In this document: positions 22,241 to 32,842 of the stretch, piece after piece
How the letters are laid out: every line of letters starts with the position of its first letter
How positions within the stretch are numbered: position 1 is the first letter of the stretch
Assembly: GCF_036324505.1 (NCBI RefSeq)
Contig: NC_086354.1
Coordinates: 22,786,207 to 22,850,206 of the forward strand
DNA length: 64,000 nt
DNA from: Eleginops maclovinus
Lineage: Eukaryota > Chordata > Actinopteri > Perciformes > Eleginopidae
Reading direction: 5' to 3'
Notes under the pieces: generated by a model
Databases searched by the model: none
The model's input: only the letters and a program-made list of their open reading frames with translations
Told to the model about the DNA's origin: nothing
Position numbers and translations under genes: made by a program

Positions 22241-23093
22241 GCTATACTCTCAGGGTCTCCTCTTCAATGTAAGTGCTTCTGGATTGGCCTCAAATAAGCC
22301 AAACACTCCCAAATGCTACGTAAAGAAGTGAGTGTTTAGGTTGTATAGTTGTATGCAATGTTAATGTAAAATGCAGTCAAGCATAGCATGACGCTTCACA
22401 CCGTCTAATGCCGCCGTACAGCCCTCCACCCTCCCCCCTCCACCCCCCAACCAAACCTCCTCCCTCATGTGGTCAACTTTAATATTGTTGACTTAACTCG
22501 GGGGCATCAGTTTGCTCAGCAGACTCGTATTCCTGCCTGCATCTTTGAAAACTCAAGGCCAATTTTATCAAGAGGATCTTTTCTCTGATTGGTAAAACTG
22601 ACAAGTGCTAGCTTACCTGTTTTCATCGACTCACCTGAAACAAATGCTTTGAAGATCATGTGGTGTCTTGTATTGAGTGAGCATCATAACCCTGCAGCTG
22701 TGGTAACCTCTGGAAACACCCAAATAAAAGTCTAATTGATCTTAATCTCACTTATCATCGTTAACTCCTGTTCTCCCTACTCTGTTTCTCTTTCTCTGCA
22801 GGGCTGCTTTTCTCCCCGCTGCAGACGAGGCCCACTCCCCTCATCAACCTTCTCTTTAAGAGCCTGGTCCTCACTCCACTACTCTGACAGATAATTAAAC
22901 GTTGCTGGACGATCCGACAGGAGTGCCTCTTTGCAGCCCGAGTCTTGCGGTTTTCCAGACTGCAGTTTCTTTGTGCAACTTTTGGTGTGTTTGCCTGGGA
23001 CGTCTCTCACTCAGCTTAGTGTAAACCAGCCAGCTCCCAGTACTTGTACTCATTGGTGACTTTTAGTTACTGTGCATGGCATTTTGCTAATTA
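22241..23093. other. Unique sequence with a strong acceptor-like site
   Basis: 22420-22460 is C-rich. At about 22770-22801 a long pyrimidine tract ends TTTCTCTTTCTCTGCAG, a good splice-acceptor match, followed by mixed-GC sequence without a long ORF. It could be an untranslated or lncRNA exon boundary, or chance. Confidence 0.35.
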
Positions 23094-23400
23094 TATAATC
23101 CTTTACAGCAAACATGGACACCATCCTCCATCTGTGCATCGTGGCTCAGCCAAAAAAAAAACAACCTGAATTTATTTGGTAAGCTCTATGCTTTGGCTTC
23201 AAATCAAAGAAAGTCCTCTCTTTTGCACACCTGCAGAGAGCTATGATGCAACACATTGCTCAATTAAATAGAAAAGTGTAACCATTGGTCTCTTCTGTGC
23301 AATAAATGTCAGTTTGTTCTTAAATTGATTGTATGACATTTTGATTATAATCCTTCACAGCAAACATGGATACCATCTTCCATCTGTGCCACATTTCCCA
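23094..23400 (+). repeat. Imperfect direct repeat, 252-bp offset
   Basis: CAGCAAACATGG starts at 23106 and again at 23358, each within a ~45-bp near-identical segment (AACATGGACACCATCCTCCA versus AACATGGATACCATCTTCCA). Each copy opens a short ORF of 22 or 30 codons beginning MDTI. Sequence between the copies shows no clear similarity. Confidence 0.8.
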
Positions 23401-24200
23401 GCCAAATAATGCTGCGTACCTGGAGACAAACCAGGTGTACATTCGTCCCCCTATATAACATACAGGGGCCTTTTCTCAGGGACTTCGAGTCTTTGGGGCT
23501 TCTTCCCTGCAAATGTCATCCTACTTCAGACGTCACTCTGAAAATGTCACCTCGCTGCTCTTTTCATGAGCTCACTAGCTCTCGATTATACTCCATCTTC
23601 CATTAGAGGGATCACACATCCACGGGGAGGCTTTTTTTTTTACCTTACCTGCACGTACTGCAGTGTGTGAGACTGAAGGGACGACTGCTCAGGATGTTCC
23701 GGCGCCTGGGTGTTAGGGTTTGATGTTGTTTGCTCAGCCGTGATTACCCGTTATTGAAGATTCTCCGCCGTTTCCCACGATGCACTGCTGCAGCGGAGGA
23801 GAAGGGCCGTGCAAAGCAGTCAATCACGTCTGGAAGAGGAAGAAGAAAGAGACGGTTTTAGTGTTTAAGGGAAAGTTTTGAAGGTTACAGCTTGTGTTGG
23901 TTGACTTCAATGACCCCTTGATATTTCAGATCGGTTCAAAGCATTAAGAAAATGGTTTGTTCTTTTATTTATCTTCCTTCCTGGGAAATATATTGAGGTG
24001 AGAAACAATGAATGTCAATCTCTGCCAAAACAAAAATTCAACGCAAATGGCAAAGCATTGATACGTCTTGACCAGTTTTAATTTTCGAACCCTGGATCCT
24101 ACTCCCAATCCCAATCCTACTCAGTGTATTTGTCAGAATATCTTTACACTTGATATAAGACCTGATAACTTAAGAAGTAATAATGCAGTGAGATAAAGCG
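23401..24200. other. Unique non-coding sequence
   Basis: No repeats recognised apart from a short T run near 23631. No convincing exon. Confidence 0.5.
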
Positions 24201-24500
24201 CAGGGGTGTCCAAACTATGGCCAGGGGGCCAAATGCGGCACGTGGTCCATTTTTAAATCGGCCCTCAGCAGATTATAATGCAATATGGCCCACACTCCTA
24301 AATATATATGAAAACAGATAAAGCATTCATGTTGTTTTTCCTTAAATCATATTCAAATATCAAGAATAATTTACCTACATTTGATAAATTGTGCTAACTT
24401 ATAACGTCAGAAAACAGAACATTTTTGAGCATTTCTGGCTTATTCCTTAACAAATGTACTGATTCTGGTCAGAATATAGTTCAGAATAAGTTTCCCCAGC
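24201..24500 (+). mobile_element. hAT (Charlie-like) MITE, 3'-truncated
   Basis: CAGGGGTGTCCAAACTATGG opens the copy, followed by CCAAATGCGGCACGTGGTCC, AATCGGCCCTCAGCAG and ATATGGCCCACACTCC. The reverse complement of the complete element at 14765-15221 gives the same order of words. The opposite terminus was not found, so the right boundary is approximate. Confidence 0.85.
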
Positions 24501-24788
24501 TAACTGCAAGATCTAATTTATGTTAATAACCCATCTTACTTCAATATATCTTACCACGCAAATGTTTACTTGTTCTATTGGCAGATTTGTTTACTTACTA
24601 CAAGAGAAAACACCTTGTTTTTATTTTTCTTTTACTTGTTTTCGGAGCAGCATCTTCTCATCTTCTTCTGTCTCTACTTCTGATTTGGATAGGGGAGGTT
24701 AAGGAGGGCACAGAGGGGAGTCGTGACTAAACCAGATGGGATGGATGACTGGGTAACGTGGGGGCTGGAGAGAGTGAGACATGGACGA

Positions 24789-24790
<2 letters not shown>
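24501..24790. other. Unique non-coding sequence
   Basis: Nothing recognised. Confidence 0.45.

Positions 24791-24819
<29 letters not shown>
24791..24819. repeat. (ACAG)7 microsatellite
   Basis: Seven ACAG units. It starts a purine-rich simple-repeat cluster that continues to 25152. Confidence 0.95.
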
Positions 24820-24992
24820 GAGACGGCTGGATGAGGGTTACGCCACTGCATTATGCATCGCAGATCATCAGCCTTGTATTATGGGCTGCATGGTGTCAGC
24901 GGTGCCACTCCTGCTTCACACTCTGTGGCGCTGGGACTGTTGCCATGGCAGCAGAGAAGCATGCTCATTAGCAAATATTACCCTCGGTCCAT

Positions 24993-25072
24993 CGAGAGAG
25001 AGCGAGAGAGAGCGAGAGAGAGCAAGAGAGAGCAGGAGAGAGAGAGAGAGAAAGAGAGAGAAGAGAGCAGGG
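24993..25072. repeat. GA-rich tract
   Basis: GAGAGAGAGC-type units grade into pure GA and then AAGAGAGAG. Purine-only strand over most of the length, so triplex-capable in principle. Confidence 0.95.
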
Positions 25073-25136
25073 CGGGCGCTGACTTTGACGGACAGCAGAC
25101 GTCAAATAATGGATGTACTATTGACAGGGGGCGGCA

Positions 25137-25152
25137 GGGGGGGGGGGGGGGG
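25137..25152. repeat. Homopolymer G16
   Basis: Sixteen consecutive G just after GGGGGCGGCA. It could form a G-quadruplex. Confidence 0.95.
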
Positions 25153-27252
25153 TGTCAACATTGGGAAAAACTCATGAGGAGATGGTTTGGGACGTGATAT
25201 GCATCCACTCTACTTTTATAGGACCTCTTCTGCTATGAGACTCATTTGAGATTAGATTATATTAAGATTCTAGAAGAAATGTGCATCAAAATTGTTAGAA
25301 AATTGCACCTTTGTGTGTTTTATTCATTCAGCTAACACAGTGTTGTTTCTTTTGTTTGTTATTGTTCATTTAAAGGACCTAACCTGCGTACGTTTTTCTT
25401 TATAATTCTCTATTCCAGCAGAAAGATCAGGCTAACACAGCATCTGTGGTTCTCAGCTACAGGTTTCAGAGTCAGCTCGGCAGCTAACCCGCAAAGAGCT
25501 TCAGTCCAATTACACAAAGGTTGCCCTGACGCTGTTCTCGCCACGGTGCAACCAGATGACACCCTCCCATCCCTCCCATCCCTCCCATCTGTCCCGCCAC
25601 CTCACGGAGCAGAAGCGGCACAGATTGTGACTCTTGTGTGACTTCGCCGGCACAGCGGGTCGTGATGCTCCCTCGAGCCTCCGCGGTCCTACGTACCATA
25701 TGACCCGTCCTGGAGGTGGGAATTTGTTATTGCATGAATGCTCAGTTAAGTATCTCACAATCTCTGACAATCTCTTACCATTTTACCCTCTTTGCAGTAT
25801 GACTTGATATGAAGTTGGGACGTGGCTTATATTTATGTATAAATTAACCTCAGAGCGTCCGGACGATGGACTATAGTTTTTCATGACCTCTGAAGTGCTA
25901 AGGACTTCCTGCTCTACACTTCCCAGTCATCGCTAATCAAATAGTATTAGCAGGAACATTCATCTATTTTCTTAAAGCCACCAAGGGCGGAGGATCTCTA
26001 AAATGAGATGAAATAAACCCGTCCTGTATTATTATGAGTTGAGCGACATTATTTTAAAGTTAATTTTGAATCTTCACTTTCCTTTTAGCTCTGGTTTGGT
26101 CTCCACCAGACGTTTATCGCTCAGTTGATGCTCTGCAGGTAGCTTACATTGCATTTAATCCAACCCAATTGTCCAGAATTTGATGATAATCCATTACAAA
26201 TTATACAAAAACGTGCATTCATTGGGCTATATTTGTTTGTTTTTGTTTCTGTAGGTGGCACTACTTTGACAATGAAACACCGGGATCTGAAAAGATTTCT
26301 GACTTAAGGTATAAAATGATTTCCTGAGAAGTTTATGGCACTAGTTTTCTCCAAACAGCATGATGTAAAATAAACGATAAGCAGATTGTTTTGTCCTACA
26401 ACTTAAGCAGCCAAGAAATATCTTTCTCAGGCTAAGTGTCACTTATAGTTCTAAAAAAAAGGAAGAAATTCAATAAAACTTGTGGCTTTGAAGCGCTTGT
26501 CTAAAGTGCAAACCAATGGGGGACATTTTGGAGGGTAAAGCCACTTCTTATCATACACCTTCACATCACAGTACATTGTAAGGAGGTTAAATCACTTCTG
26601 CGTTGTAGAAATCAACAATAAAAGGCCTTTATGTAAATATCCTGTTTATTAATTTACAAAAACTGGGGGAATAACTTCATTGATTGGAAATAACATTTGG
26701 CCTAGAGTGGCGAAAAAACATGACCCAATTTGGCATTTTTCATTTTCATGAGCCTCGTTTTTCATTGTAGGACACCGTAATTACACTTGATGTTGTGCTC
26801 TGTGGACCCCTTTACATTCGGTTCTGTTCATTAAGACCCTTTGGTAACATTATAATGTGCAGTCATTATTGCAGGCATCATAAAACACAAGCGAGTAATG
26901 AATTAGTGAGTGTTTTTTCCATTAGCACGGCATATTGTTTTAGTAATTGAGTTTAAATATGTAGAGGACCTCTCATATTTATAAAGAAAGCTATGCAGTA
27001 AGAGTTTTAACTGTATTTATAAGATTGATTGCATTAAATTAAGATAAATTGCAAGACTGTTTAAATATTTGAGGTCAGCAACGCAATGAGTTTGGACCAT
27101 TTTAGTTTTGAATGACATTTAGAGGGGATTTACTTCACAGGTACAGTAAGTAGGAAGGAGCAGAGGATTAGGGGGCAGGCGGCCCAAATGTATAAAAGCC
27201 ATGCTGGTGATATACATCTGTGTTTCAGGCATGTAACCCGGGTCATAAAGGG
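25153..27252. other. Unique non-coding sequence
   Basis: Contains a short 9-bp tandem (CCCTCCCAT, about three copies, 25562-25589). Otherwise no repeats, RNA genes or exons recognised. Confidence 0.45.
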
Positions 27253-27340
27253 TTAACCCTAAGATGCACAAGTGGGTCAAAAATCACCCACTTACATTTT
27301 CTATGGAACCTTTGATTCTTATCTACTGTGGCTGTCAGGA
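27253..27340 (+). mobile_element. piggyBac-like terminus, fragment
   Basis: TTAA (27253-27256) is followed by CCCTAAGATGCACAAGTGGG and a perfect 8-bp inverted repeat, AAGTGGGT (27270-27277) / ACCCACTT (27286-27293). Then comes TTTTCTATGGAACCTTTGAT. This resembles a fish TTAA-type element end whose subterminal part is a GGGTCAAA palindrome. No right end found. Confidence 0.5.
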
Positions 27341-27384
27341 ACAAATTCACTGTAGACCACACAGACGACATCCGAGGTGACTTT

Positions 27385-28440
27385 TAAAACTGTCGCTCTA
27401 TTTTCTAACTATTCTAACTCCTACTTCATGTGGCCCTAAATCATATATCTTTTTTAATTCACACTTTTTGTCTCCTAATTTTTTTTCCATTAGATTTTAT
27501 TTTCAAACGTCTTTTTCTCCAAATTTCGACTTTTTTCAATTTCCCACTATTTCGTTAAATGTATCACTTTTTTCCTAAAAGATGAGATTTTGTAACACTT
27601 TACTTGAATGGGTGTTCATAAGACTGACATTACATTGTCATAACCATGACATGACACCTGTCTTAAACATGAATGAATGCTTGTGACAGTTGTCGTTAAG
27701 TGTCATTCGGTAAGTTATGTCACTTCTGATGCAAAGGTGTCATAGCAGACCTAACTGTCAAACTTTAAAAAAACGTTTAGCTTGATATGTTAGCGCTACA
27801 TTAAACCGTCATATATAGATGTCTGCTATGACATGTTTATTTTGTTGTCTTGGTTTATGTCAAGTTGTCATAACAAGGACATCTCAAACTATTTCACCTT
27901 TGCATCAAAAGTGACATACCTTACCGAATGACATTTAACGACAACTGTCATAAGTGTTCATCAATGCTTAACACAGGTGTCATGTCATGGTTATGACAAT
28001 GTTATGTCAGTCTTATGAACACCCATTCAAGTAAAGTGTTACCTCAGATTTTTTGTCAAATTTCTGGATTTTTTCAAAAATGTCGACCTTTAAACATTTC
28101 TGATCATTTTCTCAAAATGATCGCTGTTTCCTAAAAATGTTCTTTTAAAAAATGTTTACTTTTTTTCCTCATTATTCGAACTCCTTCGTGTGGCTCTAAT
28201 CATCTTCTTTATTTTATTTTTCCTTTTATTTTCAAACTTTTTTTACCTCAGATTTCATCTTTTTTGAATCTCTGATTATTTCTTCAAAATTTTCACTTTT
28301 TTTCCTAAAATATCTGACTTTTTTTTTTCAAGTTTCTGAATTTCTTTCTACATGTCGACTTTTAAAAATGTCCAACTCTTTTCTAAAATTCATCACTTTT
28401 TCAGAAGAAATCTGCATTTTTTTCAAATGTTGAACTTCCC
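27385..28440. repeat. T-rich degenerate tandem repeat (block 2)
   Basis: Shares long words with block 1 at 1212-1655: TGTCGCTCTATTTTCT, CTTCATGTGGCCCTAA, TTTTTTCCTAAAA and CAAATTTCTGGATTTT. It is interrupted by the foldback MITE at 27591-28043. Without that insert it is about 600 bp. Confidence 0.7.
27591..28043. mobile_element. Foldback MITE with ~160-bp inverted arms
   Basis: The left arm starts GTAACACTTTACTTGAATGG and the right end is its reverse complement (CCATTCAAGTAAAGTGTTAC). The arms stay alignable for about 160 bp, with shared words such as TTGTCATAACCATGACATGA and GATGCAAAGGTG. Flanking TGAGATTT / TCAGATTT may be an 8-bp target duplication with one mismatch. Superfamily uncertain, possibly hAT; non-coding. 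Confidence 0.88.
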
Positions 28441-29144
28441 ATTACCACTGGGTGACAATTAGGGATTTCATGTCATGTGAGGATCGTGTGCGATAAATCC
28501 AAAAGCTACAAATTAAACTGGACTCCTTAAAATAAAAGGTGCCTTGATGGAAGAACTGATGCATGTTAGTGGAACACTTGTGTGGGGTCACAGTATGTGT
28601 CAGTGACATATCGAGCAAATAAAAGACCAACAGTGTGTCTTAATTCAAGTTTATGAAATACAGTAGTATATTAAGGCACATAACACATCAACTCCGCAGC
28701 TCTTTACTGCAAGTCGTCGTCACACTACTCTGCAACCTCTCACCTTACATAACCCCTGAGCGCCCCAGGAGGCGGGCGAGGCTGGCTCAGATTGTATCAA
28801 CGCACCGGTCAAAAGAAGGCTATGACTAATTCATGAAGCTGTTTGCAAGAAACACTGGTCTTGAGTCATTAGTCGCCTGTCAGCTTTGGTGCACGCAAGC
28901 AAGGGAGTTATTTATGCTTTCACAAACAAGACTTCTTTGAGCAAGACATTTAAGTCACACGGGAGGCGAGGAAACTGACTTATAGGCGAGGTTTTCTGAA
29001 TGAACCAGAGTGTATTCAAGATATTTGATCGTAACCACAGATTTATAATGGTCCATGTGCAAATGACTTACATTTTAAATTGGTTACTGCTATGCAAAGT
29101 ATCTGTGTTAAAAACAATTCATATGAGACCCTGAGAATGTCTAC
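28441..29144. other. Unique non-coding sequence
   Basis: Nothing recognised. Confidence 0.5.
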
Positions 29145-29525
29145 TTAAAAGTGGCCCAATGGTGCTTTTTAGGGTTTCCCCTTTCCTGTAATGTGTTATA
29201 TGTAGGTCCAACGCCTCCATTTGACTCCTTTGTTTACTTCCAGAACATAGTGACATCACTACTGAACACTCACACTCCTATTGGGTAGCACTCCACCACA
29301 TTGTATGCGATAGGCTAAGGGGCGGGACATCTCTAGGCGGTTCATCACAACAGAGCCGGCCGGCCAGCTAACCAATCAGAGCAGACTGGGCTCTGGTTTC
29401 AGACAGAGGGTGAAAAGAGGTGCAGTATGAGAAAAATAAAGAGCTTTTTGAACATTAAAGCACGGAGACAAGTCAGAGTGGAGTCACTAAATATCAACGT
29501 AATGAGCTTAATGAGGCCCCTCTAA
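29145..29525 (+). mobile_element. TTAA MITE, copy D (near full length)
   Basis: TTAA at 29145-29148; right end ATGAGGCCCCTCTAAAG. It holds in order GACTCCTTTGTTTACTTCC, TAGTGACATCACTA, CCTATTGGGTAGC, GGGGCGGGACATC, ACAACAGAGCC, AACCAATCAGAGCAGAC, GGCTCTGGTTTCAGACAGAG, GTATGAGAAAAATAAAGAGC and GAACATTAAAGCA. It is one of the most complete copies and defines the interior of the family. No coding capacity. Confidence 0.9.
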
Positions 29526-30198
29526 AGATTCATGGTGGTTTTTCTAAGATTATGTGATCTAAATCCTACGGTAAACAATGTTTTAATGTTAGAAGGTGTC
29601 TTAAAACATAGACTGTATCTGGTTTAAATGCAACCCTGCATGTTCCCTGCTTTTATTCCATCCTGTGAAATAGATTTGTCCCCGTTCCCAAAAAGTCTGA
29701 GCACTCTATACTCTTATCCTGAGTGTATATATGATCCATATATTGTGCAGGGTGTCACTTGATGCCCATGACCCAGATGATTCAGAGATCAAGGGACCTT
29801 TTGCATAATCTGTTGACCTGGTATTTGTGAAAAGGTTGCATTAACATTGGAGGTCATCACTTGGTCTTATGTACATAAATGGATGTAACCTGTCACCCAC
29901 ACTGGCAGGGTTAGGAGTTACACGGCTTTATGGGTCACGGAAAGGTTAAAAAGGTATTGAAAAGATATCAAAATATCCCGTGAATACGAGACAAATGTAA
30001 GCGTCTTTTTTATTCCCATTCACCTTTACCCAAAAATCTATATGTACACTGTATAAGTGCTTTAGAAGGGTTGGCTCACACACAGTATATTACCTTTAGC
30101 TGCCAAGCTGAAATCAATCTCACTGTGCCAACTCTCGTGCTACGATACCACATGATTGAGCCGAAGCTAAAGAAGAGTTTCAGCGTTTTCAAAACCTC
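29526..30198. other. Unique non-coding sequence
   Basis: Nothing recognised. Confidence 0.5.
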
Positions 30199-30212
30199 CA
30201 ATATTAATCCAT

Positions 30213-30260
30213 CCATCCATCTTCTCCCGCTTTTCCGTCAGGGTCGCGGAGGTAACAGCT
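30213..30260 (-). mobile_element. Rex3-like LINE, extreme 5' truncation (48 bp)
   Basis: On the minus strand the insert reads CGCGACCCTGACGGAAAAGC then GGGAGAAGATGGATGG, like the end of a Rex3/RTE reverse transcriptase gene plus the short (GATG)n tail typical of Rex3. It is flanked by a perfect 14-bp direct repeat, CAATATTAATCCAT (30199-30212 and 30261-30274), as expected for target-primed reverse transcription. Confidence 0.7.
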
Positions 30261-30280
30261 CAATATTAATCCATTAGGTT

Positions 30281-30841
30281 AAAATATGCTCACATTTATT
30301 AAACTGCATGACTCAATTCTGCAGAGCTGAATGCTGTACCTAATATTGTATCCTTCTTTTGAGTTTTACTTGTTCGTTATGCAATTAATAACTGCAATAA
30401 TGCACACAATAATCTACTATTTTGCAGAATAAAAAAGGTAAAAAGACAAGAAAAACAAGCTTTAAATGAAAATAGATATCTGTTCAGGACTCTAGCTTTA
30501 AATTTGAGTTAAAAAGCAATCAACAGGGGAAGGAAACAGATGTCAAATGAATAAAGTGTACACACTACATACAGCAGGTGTGTTTCCAGATTAGACAGTG
30601 ACATCAGTTGAGCTATTAATGAGCGACAGCTGTTACAACACTTACTATAGTCGAACGGGATTTAAAAACTCAAAGCTGATTCCCTCATATGCTATAATCA
30701 TCATCATTGAGGCTTATTGTCACCTTCTGCAGGATAAGAGGTCAATAGGAAGAGATGGTGGAGATTGGTGCAAGCATTTCAAAGCAGATGTTGCACAATT
30801 TTGGAAAATGCTGCTGCAGCTAAATGTGATTTTCCATGCTT
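30281..30841. other. Unique non-coding sequence
   Basis: Nothing recognised. The 130-codon ORF at 30598-30990 ends inside the following MITE and has no domain. Confidence 0.5.
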
Positions 30842-30980
30842 TTAAATGTGGTGCTTTTGAGGTTCCTCTTCCTGTTGTATGTTATGAAGGTATTTGTGCA
30901 TGTAAATGGTTTGCAAAGGCTAAAATCCCTGTGTTCCCTCCAAGTATGAACCTGAAAACTAGCAAAACAGGTCCCTTTAA
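30842..30980 (+). mobile_element. TTAA MITE, copy E (139 bp, large deletion)
   Basis: TTAA at both ends (30842-30845, 30977-30980). It keeps GTGCATGTAAATGG, TTTGCAAAGGCTAAAATCCC and TGTGTTCCCT, then jumps to AAGTATGAACCTGAAAACTAGC near the right end. The central ~250 bp present in copy D is deleted. Terminal repeats are decayed. Confidence 0.8.
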
Positions 30981-32429
30981 TGTAGTTTAGGCCAGGGGAT
31001 TACTGATTATTACTGACATATTTGAGGTATTCTTTTCATTTTCCATATCAGTAATTATATCATACGTACTTCATTGTTGCCTATTGCAGATTTGGGAGTT
31101 TCCCGTGGGCCTTTTAGGGGCTGCCGTCACTAAGAACTGATTTACTCTGCACTTATTGTTACCACTGTGTGAAAATCCCCAAATCCACCACTTCCTGTGT
31201 TTGCCTTCTCGGGACAGGATGCAGTCTGGACTGTGCGATCAAAGAGCTCCCCTTATCAAGGTCCGAGGAGACAAAGCTACTTAGCCCTTTACGGTGAACA
31301 TGTTGGAGTATAATGTAGATTAACGACACGAGGAACTGAGGTGTCTGGGGACATCAGACGGAGAAATGTTTCCTGGATTAATATCATTACAAGCTCTGAG
31401 ACCTCAGTCAGTAGCAGAATTTGAGCTGCAGGAGGTTTTTTGGGAACAAGATAGACAGATTTTGTCCAAACAAACAAGTACTGTTTGACAGCTTCTTCAA
31501 TTTATAGTGTCATCGTTGTTGTTGTTGTCACATAGTACACACATTTCTTAGGTACAAATCCAACTGTCAGGCCTATCAATCGATGAAAGACAACAAAAAT
31601 AGCTTCCCGATGTGCAGTGTGCTTTTTTTCCCGTCCGATATCAAACAGGAAGTGGCTACACTACATTTGAACAACATATAAATATAGAAGTAAAGAATAT
31701 AAAAGGCTTTCATCCAGAACTAAATGCAAATTGGCCAGAACTTAACTCACTTAAATGCATCTTATTTTACCTAAGGAGGAATGTCTTGGATTGTCTTTTA
31801 TCATTTATATGCACCATAAACCTATAAAGCACTTCTGCTGAATCGTTCCTCACACTGGTGTCAATTCCAAACATATTCCTAACCATTACCAAAAAAATGT
31901 CTTGTTATCTACCTCCTTCCAAACTTCCTATTCTAATTTCTAAAATAAAAACAGTTCAACACGTCACAAAACTGACCCTCTTATTAAAATGCACACATGA
32001 GAGCATGGTGATATGAACAGGATGTTACTTCCAATTCAAGTGATCCTGTTTGCTTTCTGTAGACTGTAATTACCAAGAGCGTCTACAAAAGGGATGCAAC
32101 CGTCAAAAACTAAATCCAAGTCAGATCTCTAAATCTTAATGAATCAATTACTTCTCAGTCTATAAAGACCATAAAACATGAAACACGTTCTGCATCCAAG
32201 GCATGAAGCCCCCGGTATGAAGGAGCTTCTGAAAGCTCTCTCTTTGAGTCTTGAGGTGGTAATTAAAGTTGTCAGTAGGTGGTTTGAGCAGAGGATTAGT
32301 ATTCCTGGTGCTAGGTCTCAAACTGGGCTGACAATATGGCCCAACCGCAAAGCCAAGGGGCTTCTGGGAGTCGAGCCAGTGGCTGATAGATCCATCACTG
32401 TGACGGGTGTAGTCAGCACTGATTGCTCT
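30981..32429. other. Unique non-coding sequence
   Basis: No repeat family or exon recognised. The 91-codon ORF at 32178-32453 has no known motif. Confidence 0.5.
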
Positions 32430-32650
32430 CCAGAGCGGCTCCCGTGCGTTTGATGGGCCAACGATGCGTGGAGTTTTTCCTCCGTCTGAAACATGGTGCC
32501 GCTTTATTTACATGCAGCCCCATGGCACGTCGATGAGCGTCGAAGGCTAAGGAGTTTCTCATTGATTTTGCTGAAAGCCTATAAATGAAGTTCCATAAAC
32601 ACGGTGTGTGCAGCGCGGAAACTGCGGTATAAATCTATCACTACATCGCC
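32430..32650. other. Enhancer-like single-copy block
   Basis: Mixed-GC sequence with CGTTTGATGGGCCAACGATG, GCCGCTTTATTTACATGC, TTCTCATTGATTTTGC and GGCTGCTCAATTAGGAG. It differs in texture from the A/T-rich flanks and lacks repeats. Regulatory function is inferred, not shown. Confidence 0.35.
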
Positions 32651-32842
32651 AGTGGCTGCTCAATTAGGAGTTATGGTTTGAGAAAAAGACGTAGATAATT
32701 AGTTTAGTTACTTTTTAAATTTGCTTTATTGCATGGGAACAATTATGTGTAAATGTTGTCACGTGATTTATGAAAGCTGGGTTTTTTTGTTCTGATCAAA
32801 AACCAAACTGGTCGAATGTAGATGATGGGTTACAGTGATATT

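Noticed and set aside
22770..22801. Strong polypyrimidine tract plus CAG as a coding exon start
   Set aside because: No open frame of useful length follows; kept only as a possible untranslated or lncRNA boundary.
24758..25197. 114-139 codon ORFs, Arg/Glu-rich
   Set aside because: They translate the ACAG, GA and G16 simple repeats.
30598..30990. 130-codon plus-strand ORF
   Set aside because: Its last third is MITE copy E and the rest has no motif.
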